Made by a program: the position numbers and the translations under genes
The notes under the pieces: model-generated
What the model was told of the DNA's origin: nothing
Database searches by the model: none
What the model saw: the letters and a program-made list of their open reading frames with translations, nothing else
Part shown: positions 1 to 10,600 of the stretch, piece after piece
How positions within the stretch are numbered: position 1 is the first letter of the stretch
How the letters are laid out: each line of letters starts with the position of its first letter
Source of the DNA: Volvox africanus
Taxonomy: Eukaryota > Chlorophyta > Chlorophyceae > Chlamydomonadales > Volvocaceae
Reading direction: 5' to 3'
DNA: 64,000 nucleotides
NCBI GenBank assembly: GCA_030268105.1
Contig: BSDZ01000004.1
Location: 5,005,001 to 5,069,000, forward strand

Positions 1-1
1 T

Positions 2-722
2 GACCAAGAGCCTTCCAAGTGGGATTGCTATCTTGGACCAGCTGAATTTGCCATCAACAACTTAAAGAACATATCGACAGGATTTAGCCCCTTTTACTTG
101 AATTATGGATACAACCCAAGAACCCCTATGCAGCTTGAACTGGGTGACGCTGTCCCCGCTGCTAAGGACTATATCGATTCCTATACGAAAAGATTATCAG
201 CGGCAAAGATCTCTTTGCAAGCCGCACAAGATCGTATGAAACAGAATAAAGACAAGAAGCGCCAAGATGTTGTGTTTTCTGAGGGACAACAAGTCCTCCT
301 GAGCACTAAGAACTTAGCAAGGAAGCAAGGGTTCGAAGAAGCTTATGCCTAAGTTGATTGGACCATTCACGATCCAGACAATGATCAACCCTGTTGCTGC
401 AAGACTGGCACTGCCAGGGGAATATCATTTCCATAATGTGTTTCATGTCTCACTACTCAGACCGTACAGATCTGATGGATCCGTACAACCCCCCCGGCCT
501 ACGGTGGAAGTTGCACCTACCGGGTCCACCTCGGTGTGGACACCAGAAGAGATCGTTGACCATGAACAACGGAAGCTTAGAAACCGATCTTTGACACGGT
601 TTCTAGTGAAATGGGTCGGCCATGGCTCAGAGAATAACAGTTGGGTTGATGAAACTAACTTCCCTGACCCTGGACTGATCAATGCTTACTGGACTAAGCG
701 TGACGAGGACGCCCACGCCTAG
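2..722 (+). pseudogene. 3' end of Ty3/gypsy chromodomain retrotransposon polyprotein (frameshifted)
   Basis: The reading frame is open from the window edge and codes for the end of an integrase core, including the run STGFSPFYLNYG and then NPRTP, which is typical of gypsy-type integrases. A C-terminal integrase region follows. From about 345 the homologous reading continues in another frame with IGPFTI and FHVSLLRPY, then a chromodomain (WTPEEIVDHE, FLVKWVGH, NNSWVDE), and stops at TAG 720-722. The frame change lies near 332-345, where one base appears to have been gained, so the copy is probably inactive unless this is a sequencing error. A polypurine tract and an LTR follow directly, as expected for the end of pol. 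The upstream gag, protease and reverse transcriptase lie outside the window. The family call rests on motif recognition. Confidence 0.85.
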
Positions 723-736
723 AGAAAGGGGGCAGA
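722..736 (+). other. Polypurine tract of the retrotransposon
   Basis: A purine-rich run (GAGAAAGGGGGCAGA, one C) sits between the polyprotein stop codon and the first TG of the LTR. This is where the plus-strand primer of an LTR retrotransposon is expected. Confidence 0.75.
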
Positions 737-1126
737 TGTTGTAGCATCTAAGGCGAAATAAACGAAAGTTTATTTCATGTTCGTGATGTTACATAAAGAT
801 AGTCTAACAAGGGCTATAACGTAAAATGACCAGATGTAGTGGTGAAGCGCTTGGATGCTAGAAAGACTCTTCGGCTTTTGAGGGTAACCTTCGAAGCGAG
901 GAGACACCAAACCGTACAGAAGTCGTTTCAGCCTCTTGTGCAACAAGAGCATTTAATGCCCTTGGGAGGAAGCTAGGAGGAGATTAGAATTCTAAGAACG
1001 AAACCTATGCTCGACGGGTCGTAACCGTCCTGAGACTTTGTTTTACTTCGGTCAACCTCTTACTACGAATCCTAGAGCTAGACGCTCTAACACCTGCCCT
1101 TTCCGTGCTTCCTGCAGCTCACAACA
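737..1126 (+). repeat. 3' LTR of the Ty3/gypsy element (390 bp)
   Basis: The segment begins TGTTGTAG and ends CTCACAACA, so it has the TG...CA ends and a short imperfect terminal inverted repeat (TGTTGT/ACAACA) of an LTR. It follows the polypurine tract without a gap. The 5' LTR and any target-site duplication cannot be checked because the element starts outside the window. Confidence 0.75.
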
Positions 1127-1596
1127 TCACCAGTGCCCGGAGCTCTCACACATCTGAAGGCGCCTTGCCAGGCGGTAAGGATTGGGGTTGTATCGAGGAG
1201 CTCGGCGCTGGCATAGGGGATCTGGACAGGTCACCATGACAGCGTAGCTGATGCGATGCTGTGCATGCAGGGGAGGCTGCTGTTGCATCCACAACCCTGG
1301 ATCCCGTGTTGCCCACGGGTGGAAGTGTGAATGCGAGAGCAGGCCCAGCGGAGCACTACAAGGGGAGGGTGGTCACGGGCTTTCCACCGAGGCCCCGGCA
1401 GGGGTTGTCGCGTTCACGTGCCGGGTCTGAGGAGCCATCGGGTCCGTGGGGCCGTCGCTGAGCCTCGTGCATGTCCTAACATCGCCTACACCACGCAGAG
1501 CAGTACCGTGCGGGGGTACTGGGCGGCTCGGCTCCGATTGCCTGTGTCCAAGTTTTGACCTGACGCGACCAGCTTTGCGCGCCTGACACCATCGGA
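1127..1596. other. Stretch without a recognised gene
   Basis: Short GC-rich reading frames only. It may be the degenerate 5' part of the neighbouring DNA transposon, because it lies between the LTR and the first recognisable transposase segment, but no motif supports this. Confidence 0.3.
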
Positions 1597-4500
1597 ATGG
1601 CACTGGCGGCAGTGTTCAGCGGGGACACACTGCGGAGCGCTGGGCCACTGGGCGTGGTGTACGCTGATCTCCAGGAGGCCCTTTCCCGCCAGGACCAGTC
1701 TGCTTTGGATAGGGCACAAGCTGCAGCGGAACACCTTCTACTGGAGCTATTGCCTGGGCACATCTTGGGCAAGCACATGCTCGCCGATCCCGTTGGCAAA
1801 GCTGTTCTGCGACCCACCCTCGTAATGGACGCCAGTGGCCAGCGTGTGTACAACGAAATGTGGACGGCTGATAAGTGGATGGCAGACCAGGTCCGTCAGA
1901 TAGCATTGCTTAGTTTGAAACATGCCCACTGGGGACCTTGACCATTACAGTTGCCCATAGGCCACGTGGGCGGGCCAGGCACCCCTTGTGTACATCATGA
2001 TCTGGTGTGACAAGATGAAGTACGACAAGGCCGGCCGGCAGACTGGCCACCCTCTCACCATTTCCCTAGGTGGGGTCACACGGGTTCCCCACGCAAGTTA
2101 CCTCCGCATGTCCAGAAAATGACAGACTTCCAACACGCAGGGAACCACCCAGTCGAGTTCCAGAGAACCGCAGGCGGGACATCCATCGTCGCAATGCTCC
2201 CCCGAGTGATGCCAAGAGAGGGTAATGCTGTCTGTAGTTTGGTTTCTTTAATAGGGCATTTCCTTGTGCAAACAGCCCGCACACATGCTTGAATGAATGA
2301 ATGAATGGGTTACAGCGGGCCCACTTAAGGGTCATCGATACATACCCTACAGTGACAAAACCTACAGTGACAACCCGCAGCCCCCCCCTCCGTAAAAACT
2401 GTCCCCTTCAAGGAACATCCTGCTTCCCCACGCTCCCATGCCTCTGCCATGCAGGCGAGAGTAAAGACAGTGACAGTTTCCGTGCTTTGAAGCGGCGTGT
2501 GCTGCAGGCCTCACTTGAGTTGGTCCTCAAGCCCTTCAAGGATGCAAGTCACGGGTACGCAGCAGGCATGATGCATTCAGATAACACAGGAAGCAGCTGT
2601 TGACTATGGAACCTCTGTCAAAACACAGGCTGCTAACTATGCGCGACAGTGCTGGTAAGCACCACGAGTGCCGGCTGGCCCTTGGCGCCTTCCTCGCGGA
2701 CCTGCAAGAGCAATGGGACGCGCTGGGTCTCAAGTGTTTTAAGGACGTCTCCACGCTAGCCACTAAGGATGAAATAGGCGATCCCGACTCCAGGCCTGCA
2801 GCACGCAGGGAGGCAGACATGCGTGAGGTCGGTTTCATTTGTTCAATGTGACTACACTGCCGATGCTATCTCTCAAGCAGATTCCTCGATGGCCACAGGT
2901 GCTTTGGTCTAGGCCTACCCAGAGGGCTCTTGCGGAGATGGGGCTCACTGGAGACGAGGTGGCCTTTTGGGGTTTCGCCAATACTGATGTCTACCAGTGT
3001 GTGCCAATTGACACACTGCATCAGTGTTTCAACGGCATCTCCCTCCACCTGATCGAGGCCCTGAAGATGTGCATCGAGGCCACGTGCAGGTCCCGTAAGG
3101 ACAGCATCTTTGCTAGGATTCAGGCCCGGTTTTGTTCGTACAGGCGCCTGTACCATGGAGATTCCCTAAGGAGAGCCTGTGGGCCGAAAAGACGTGTGCA
3201 GAGGTATGTAGGGCGGGCTGGGAGCGCGACGGAGAACTATCAACTATTGTCAATTGAGTTCCTGCAGGAGAGGGACGTCATGATGCGATTCCTGGGCATT
3301 GCCCTGTACCCATTCGACGGGTTGCCTTGCGGGCTACCTGCATTCTTTACTGGTACGCAAGGGAGGGATACGTAATCAGCGAGGATCGATGTCAACAGCA
3401 GCTACTCATCCCCGAACACATATGCTGTGTACCTGTTGTGCAGCTTATGCACGCTACATCCAGATCAGGGACATGCCCAGCCACACCACTGGGAACCTTG
3501 CCTTACTGGAGGAGCTGGTTTTCCAGTAGGTCGCTCAATTTCCACATGCAAGGCTGGCATTATAGAATTCGTAAAGGCCTGCATGTCCATCCCAGGTTGC
3601 AGACCGATATCCTGCGCTTCTTCGGTGAGTACAAGTGCTGGGCTTCCATTCCAAAATTCCTGCACATGCGGAAGTATGCAGAAGCCATCCGGCAGTACGG
3701 CATGACCGATCTCACTTCCACGGGCCCAAAGGAGAGCTACAATAAAACCCTTCGAGCGGCATGACAGTTCACAAACAAGAAGAACGACGCCCTCCAAGAG
3801 CAGGTCAGGCCCGTTCATCACTTGCCTTATCATACCTAACGGATCGTGCTCAGCATCACATTCTTCCTTATCAGGTTGTTGGAAAACTTGGTATTGTCGC
3901 GCCATGCCCAGTCCACGACTCTGGAGCTGACATGGCCACTTCAGACAACGCGGTTAGTGCAGCAAATTTTCCGTTCTTGCCACGCTGATGCAGTCTTGTA
4001 TCTAACAACCTCGTTTGCCTTCCTGGTACTCAATGAAGCGTTCGAGAGTCATTAGCAGCAAGACCCACGCCATGGGGAGGACCGGCTTGACCTTGCCTTG
4101 GCTGGAGGCATGCCAGCGATTCTCTTCTGCCGGTAGGTTCAGCTGACTGCCGGTACACTCGGCTGTCTCTGGCTGCTGGAATTAATCTATGATGACTTGT
4201 CATGCAGGGGCCGTGGACGGCGCCAAGTACCTGACCTCGTGTTCAAGTAAGCAGCTGAAGGACATCTGGGGCCTTTCCCAAAGCCAGCTTGAGCTCTGCC
4301 AGGTAACTTTTTATTTCAACTTCGTCTAGATACTGCTACTGGCTGCACTGCCCAGTGCTGCTTGCATCAAACATGTTCGTCGTGATACAGGTGACTGCTC
4401 GGCGGATATGCTACCTGTACTATGCTCCGTACGAGACAGTTGTATACGTGCGTGGCGGCCGTCTCGCTGGGACCCTGTTTGGGAACCGTACCGAGGCGGC

Positions 4501-5125
4501 TGTTTGTGACGTGTCGGTTCGGAGCGATGAAGATGGCGTTTGGTACGGGCGGGTAAGCACGCACCTTTTGTCGGGATTCTACTGTCTTGCTGTGTGTGTG
4601 GAGGGGAAGGGGGTTCCCGGCACTGACATAAATGAATTTGGCTTGGAACGCAGGTACAGCTTCTGCTCAGCATTACACACACGCAGGATACCCATGACTT
4701 GGTGTATGTGAGGTGATTCGAAGCACCCGAGGAGGACTGGAACAGGGAGCTTCACCTCCGACCGTTGGAATGGTACAGGTGTGGTGGGTGGCAAAGGGAC
4801 GGCAAAAAAAGAGGTCGAACTCGAGCCTAACCCAAAACCGCACCCCCACCCTCACCCCCGCTGCAGGAAGCCTGGTGCACCACATGCCTCCTTTGGGTGC
4901 ATCCCCTTGGAGTCCGCCATCGAGCGTGTTTGCATTGTTCGGACCCCGCGGCCAATTGTAGGGAAACGTGGGGCCTCTGATATGAAGCCGGTAGATCCTA
5001 AGGATGACGACAAAACGTCACAGTTTGTGTTGAATAACCTCGTTGGGCCACCCCCTGAGGAGCTGCTGCCCGTAGTGCCCCCTGACGGTGAGGATGGTAA
5101 TATCGGTTATTTTTCTGAATTTTAG
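1597..5125 (+). pseudogene. Decayed Plavaka-like (CACTA/KDZ-related) DDE transposase
   Basis: Several collinear segments in shifting frames resemble one large cut-and-paste transposase of the Plavaka type. They are RVYNEMWTADKW (about 1840-1880); VYIMIWCDKMKYD followed by GHPLTISLG (about 1986-2080), with the probable first catalytic Asp in WCDK; ALKRRVLQASLELVLKPF (2490-2540); VPIDTLHQCFNGISLHLIEA (3001-3060), a D-x-x-H-Q...G signature; HMRKYAEAIRQYGMTD (3663-3710) with SYNKTLRAA; and a C-terminal part with LVYVR, a stop, then FEAPEEDW (4700-4735), IPLES, and FVLNNLV near 5030. In-frame stops at 3762-3764 (TGA) and at 4713-4715 (TGA, where W would fit) and shifting frames show that it is dead. 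Some gaps may be introns. Terminal inverted repeats were not found by eye. The family name is a judgement from motif order; other CACTA-like families remain possible. Confidence 0.62.
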
Positions 5126-5218
5126 CACTGGCATTAATTAGCATCTTAAAAATTTTATATATAAATATTTCAAAACTTTTTCTCTGGTTGCTTTTTCTCT
5201 GGTTGTATTGATTTTTAG

Positions 5219-5360
5219 CCACGCCCAGCAGAGGTGAAGGGAGACGGATTGGTGAAGTAGGGTGGCCTTGTTGGAATGCCGATGATTCTGGAAGTAAAGG
5301 TGTGGGGCTGGGAGCCACGACCAGCAGAGGTGAAGGGAGACAATGGGTGAAGTAGGATGG
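5219..5360. repeat. Direct repeat of about 45 bp
   Basis: Two similar copies of a unit containing CAGCAGAGGTGAAGGGAGAC and then GGTGAAGTAGG lie at about 5219-5265 and 5315-5360. A shorter inverted pair (GGCCTTGTTGGA / TCCAACAAGGCC) lies between and after them. They are probably part of a non-coding mobile-element end. The rest of 5126-5560 shows nothing else. Confidence 0.6.
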
Positions 5361-5565
5361 CATGGTCCAACAAGGCCAAGTTGGGATGTCAGCGATTTGT
5401 GAGAATGATGTGAAGGAGGAGGAGGCCAGGACAAAGAGAGGACCAAGGCAGGTAGCGCTGTCGGGCTATGACTGTACAATATGTACCCCTGTAATGTATA
5501 CAACCGGATAATGATTGAATCCCGTACAGCAATTGCATGGCCTCCGCCGACCGCTGCAAACTATA

Positions 5566-5735
5566 ATTTGATCAGCTATAGCTGGCATCGACTATAGCTT
5601 GGACGACTTAGCTCGACTATAGTTGGACTATAGTCCAAGCTATAGTCGATGTCAGATATAGCTGATCAAACTATAGTATGATCAGCTATAGCTGACATCG
5701 ACTATAGCTAGGACGACTATAGTTTGACTGTAGTC
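5566..5735. repeat. Cluster of CTATAG palindromes (fold-back repeat)
   Basis: A module of about 37 bp beginning GATCAGCTATAGCTG and containing CATCGACTATAGCT occurs at about 5569 on +, at about 5669 on - (making a hairpin with the first), and again at about 5679 on +. The centre holds the perfect palindrome GGACTATAGTCC. Weaker CTATAGT pieces continue to about 5830. No reading frame is involved. Confidence 0.75.
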
Positions 5736-5849
5736 TCATACCATAGTCGATGTTATTATCGTCTAAAAGAATCGTCTATTGGTTGGATATAGTCGAATTG
5801 GCTATTTCTGACAATAGTCCAACTATAGTCAGCCTCCAAAAATACAGAC

Positions 5850-6598
5850 GTATGTCAGGCGCTCATGGTGTTGGCATACCATTGATGCATGGACCGCTTC
5901 ACAAGATATTATGTTATCTGTCCAACCGCACAGTTGTCACAATGTCATTGCGTCAAGACTCGTCACCTCTTCAACACTGGTATGATGGCAGACTTGCCTG
6001 ATCCACGTAGCTGCCATGGTTGTAGAGTCTACTCAAAAAGCCCAAGCTCTGCTTAAGCATATGTTGAATCCGTGAGGACCAGCATAGGTATTCATATGCC
6101 ATCCCACTCATGTATGGCACATACATCCTGTACAGCCACGGTGCAGGTGCATATAATATATACATACATATATATATATACACATATATATACATATCTA
6201 TACACACACACACACACACAACAAGGCAAAAAGAAGGAGTTGGAGGGCAAAAAGACGAATCGGTACAGAGACACAGCACTTGCCAGGACTGCATTGAGCA
6301 CCTGCACCGTGGCTGTACAGGATATATGTGCCATACATGAGTGGGATGGCATATGAATACCTATGCTGGTCCTCACGGATTCAACATATGCTTAAGCAGA
6401 GCTTGGGCTTTTTGAGTAGACTCTACAACCATGGCAGCTACGTGGATCAGGCAAGTCTGCCATCATACCAGTGTTGAAGAGGTGACGAGTCTTGACGCAA
6501 TGACATTGTGACAACTGTGCGGTTGGGCAGATAACATAATATCTTGTGAAGCGGTCCATGCATCAATGGTGTGCCAACACCATGAGCGCCTGACATAC
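5850..6598. repeat. Large near-perfect inverted repeat (two arms of about 302 bp)
   Basis: The left arm at 5850-6152 and the right arm at 6298-6598 are reverse complements. Reading them side by side I find only three differences, all transitions (GGCATACC/GGCACACC, CTGTCC/CTGCCC, CATACATCC/CATATATCC). The spacer at 6153-6297 holds TA- and CA-type simple repeats. A transcript through it would fold into a hairpin with a stem of about 300 bp. Short open frames in both arms are mirror images of one another and are not convincing genes. No flanking target duplication was seen. Confidence 0.9.
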
Positions 6599-7654
6599 AT
6601 GCCCAGCCAACCTTACAGGTTGCCAGGCCTACCTTGCACAAACATCCGTCCATCCGATGCGTCAGAAGCATTGTAATGACTAACGCCCAATTAAGTCTTT
6701 ACTGGACAGAAAAGCTCGATGGGAGTCCTCCGTGGGTTATTCAGTTTTACGGACCCCCGAACACATGGCTTTTAGGGTTTTAGAGTTTTACGGGTAAGCT
6801 CGTATATGCCATGCGTGAGCTTCGGCCTCTGGCAGGGCTCGGATAATGGTTCTAGGTTTACGGTAAGGTCTTTGGTAGGTTCTGAAGGTCTACTGCCTAC
6901 CCTTGCATGGTAGGCCGCCGGAAGCAAATAGTGAACTAAGATAAATTTTTATGGAGGTAGAACCTGGTGGTACAGCACCTTTTGCGCAATGCGAGCATAG
7001 GCGTGCAGGGGCGTGCGTGCGGACGACACGTATTATTGGATTAGTTTACAAGGACCGAAATTGTGTTAGGGCGCCTGGTGAATTTCGTTACCATTATTTG
7101 GATGTATAGCACTTCACCTGTTATCGTAAGAGAGCTCCAACACGTGTGCAAGCCCTAGCAAATGGCCGAGATGCTTCACTGACCCGTTACTCATGCACTC
7201 TCTATAATGGCACCCAACACCCGGCTCATTCGCCGTGACAGGACTAGATAGGAAATTTCACGATCCTCCACAACTTTGGGGAATTCTCTTGCATAAATTT
7301 TTTGTTATATCATATTATTTTTGTAAAGCCTCACTAGCTCATTCCTTGCGGGTCCTTTTCCATCTTCGTCATTCACGGTTACGTTGATGTCCTTTATGAG
7401 TGAAGTATTTCAATTAACCACGAGTAACTGACATACTCTGATTCGTGCATAATACCTTATCGTAGACAGCGCTGCTGGCCGAGTGAATTGACTGCACCGG
7501 GAGAGGGACAGTGAAGACGGATGGAATAAGAGGATTTGGGGATTCATCCCATCATTTAATCCTATTCTCTGCAGCGCATTCATCACCAAATTATGTTGAA
7601 ACAAGGAATAGAATAGATGGAGTCGTTGACCTTATCTCACCTTGTTAAGTAGTC
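6599..7654. other. Gene-free stretch upstream of TRAPPC11
   Basis: No reading frame with family resemblance on either strand. The last few hundred bases presumably hold the TRAPPC11 promoter and 5' UTR, but no clear TATA box or other motif was identified. Confidence 0.4.
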
Positions 7655-10600
7655 ATGAATTTCGTTACTTCATTCTATCCACAAGAGCATCGAACACCTC
7701 CACTACCACTAGTTGCTTTGTTAGGGTGCCCGGAGCTGCATAGGGACATCGCGGATTACTTCATCCAGCATCATAGACCTCCACTTGTATTCCATGGATC
7801 AAATGAGCCACTGGAACAATTCGTGTCGAGATCATTTGGTGAGTCTCAGTGGACAGCAAGCTTTCCACGGAAGATGGTTGGTTGATGGGAAGACACGGCT
7901 TTACCAACCCGGCCTCCATCCGTACATGTCCTAGGCCCAAAGAAGCGCGTGGCTCTCACAGTTGGACCGCTGCCAGGCATACTCAAGGTATGGGAAGGTT
8001 CCTCAGTTGTGCACCCTTCGGCCTCTCTGGCTGTACGACGCCACCTCATGAGTTGTGAGCCACGCCTATGGTTTGCTGTGCGTTGTGTTAGGCAGTGGGG
8101 ACAACAATTGGATGTTTCCTTAATTAGGTCGCGGGATCGTCACCAGCCGTTGCAGCGCTGCAGTTCCTTGTTAGCCATACACCTAACCAGGAATGTAAGG
8201 GTTGGCTACATGTACCATGCCGCTCGTGTGCATGCGTTGCAGTCGGATTGGTTTGCCAAGCATCGCGGGAAGAAGCCTGCCATGGCGGTGGCGCTTATCG
8301 AGAGGTGAGTGGTTGCGCTCGAAGATGCAGCTGGCGACCTGGCTTGTATGAAACCTCCGGCTGCCCAGATGAAACCTCCCGCCACCGTCACGGTGGAAGT
8401 TTGGATGCCGCTCATTGGACGATGACACGATATCGGAACCGCATTGCGTTGCCAAGTTGGCGTTGCCTATCGATATCGGGGTAATCATCCAGGACACTTG
8501 GTCTCGTGCTGTAGGCGGGACCTAGACGGCGACCCCACGACCTGGAACCGCATGATGTACGGACTGAAGCTCATCGCTGACGCAGCAGGGCAGCGGGGTG
8601 CCGGCATGATGGTGGCGGTTGTGCAACAGCAGGTGAGATGCTCGGCCTGCCTAGGAGGGATGGCGGGAGGATTACACTTGCAAATACTGGCGCCGGTAGG
8701 AAGTGCACATTTTCTATATGTTATGTTGACAATTGATATTTGTTGGTAATAATCATCTATGGGCTTAAGGTAGTCCTAGGTGCTGACGCCCGTTGCCTTG
8801 GCAGCTTCACTGGATGTGTTGGGTCTTTTCACAGGCCGGGCCGGATCACCTCGCCTCGCCTCGCGAGGAAGGTCATAGGGTGCCGCGCACAGGACCATAG
8901 CTCTCAGATCCGCCGGAAAGGAGCAGATCCCCGGGTGCCAGGCATTAATGCGGCAACCCCTTTGCTGTCGTCGGGTTTATCATACACTTGGAACTGCGAA
9001 GAGCAGTCGAAGCAAGGCCAGACAGTTGCGGTCGAGGTGGCGCTTGTGTGATTGTGTGAATTTCTCTTAGCCTGAATATTTCAACAAGTGGGTACATCTG
9101 CACAGGTACGAGTCTGCAGTACACTTTGTGTGTTCCCGGAAATCTTTGCAGGGCCTGGGTGACTTACCGCCGGATCGAGTGCAGGCAGTGTCACACAACC
9201 TGACGGTAGATCGCAGGTGGGTGGTGGGCGGCAGCAGCAGATGGATGCCAACTCTCATCATTATCAGCAGCAGATGGATCCCATCTCTCCGTCTCGTTGT
9301 CCAACGGATTTGGAGAAGGAGTTGGAGAGATGGGATTGCGGCAGCGTTGGGGTCATTAATGGAGCACGGGTGCACTCTGCGGCCTACGACGCGTGCGTTA
9401 AAAACTCATGAGAGCCACCCTGTTTACTTTCCGCCTGGCACTGCCTGCCTGCCTGCCTGCCTGGCTAGTTTAGACACGTTCTGGAAGAACCAGGGAATAA
9501 GAACCTCTCCCCCTCATCCCACCTTGCGGCCGCAGCCACGCATTTGACCACAAAGGTCCTGTCGGCTTACTTCTCTTCCTCCTTAACTCCTTAGCCCCGA
9601 ACCTGTATTGTGTTTTTATCGCGTCGTCCTCAAGCATGCTTGAGTTGTGTATGGCGCAACACAGCCCTACACAGCCCTACACAGCCCTACGGGAGGCGCT
9701 CTCTCTCTCTCTCTCTCTCTCTCCATGACGGCCAGGGTCTCTTCCTCGCAGGCTCATTATTCCGCTCCCTATCTTGGCACCCTCTGGAGCTCTGCCCGAT
9801 GACCCCGCCATCCGGCACGTGCGCGACGCGGCGCTCGCGCGCCTGGGCAAGCTCGTCCTGGAGCTTTGCACAGCTTACTACAGCCGCCTGTCGAAGCATG
9901 TGGCCGACAAGGCTGCGGCCCGGCGCAGCACCCTCGGAGGGCCGCTTCCCCCTGAGCTGGCGGCGCGCACGGCGTTCAAGGTGGGTGTGAAACGGGTTCT
10001 TCATCGAAGAGATCTGGTGCACCTTTTATATTGTATGGATGAAGCTTCCTGTGCGTCAGGAAGCGGCCCTGCGTGCCATCTCCTTCGGAAGCGTTCCAGC
10101 ATGTTTGTGAGTGAGACGTGGACTGCGGCGATGACTTAAAGTACTGTCTACGATGTCTTCTGTATGGTTTAATTGCATTGCGCGCTAGAGCTACGCCCAG
10201 GAGTTATTGATGGTCCAAAGCCCCTGTTGCGCCTGCGGGAGGAGGACGAGCGTAAATGGCGTGAAGTGTAAGGCCTATCCATCAGCATTTCAGGACCCTT
10301 TTTGTCCGACCCCTGTCCACAGCTAGCTGTGTATGCGGAGTTCCGCCAGGACTGGGCCACGGCAGTGGCGCACTACCGGGAAACCTATGGCGCCATCTTA
10401 GCAGTTCAGGTAAGCCACAGGTGACGAGGGGGAAGGCTTGCAAAATCGTGCGATAGAGGGCAAGGCTGAAAGATATTACTGCAGCCACTTCCTCAATCAG
10501 CACTGGGTGATCGGCCGGTGGGCTGCTATGCGGGTTTGCGGCTTTGCGGCCTGTTCCTAGTGATCGTGGAAGTGGGTATAAGCGTGCGGCTGCTATGCTG

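Noticed and set aside
5971..6376. Mirror-image open frames in both arms of the long inverted repeat
   Set aside because: They arise because the arms are reverse complements and include simple-repeat loop sequence. No homology.
8841..9051. Possible exons with IRRKGADPR in a TRAPPC11 intron
   Set aside because: Looked like part of the foie gras region, but phases fail and the exon at 9152-9216 supplies that part of the protein.
10199..10268. Possible exon [19 protein letters not shown] in a TRAPPC11 intron
   Set aside because: Its flanking sites do not fit the phase of exons 6 and 7, which already join cleanly within a conserved motif.
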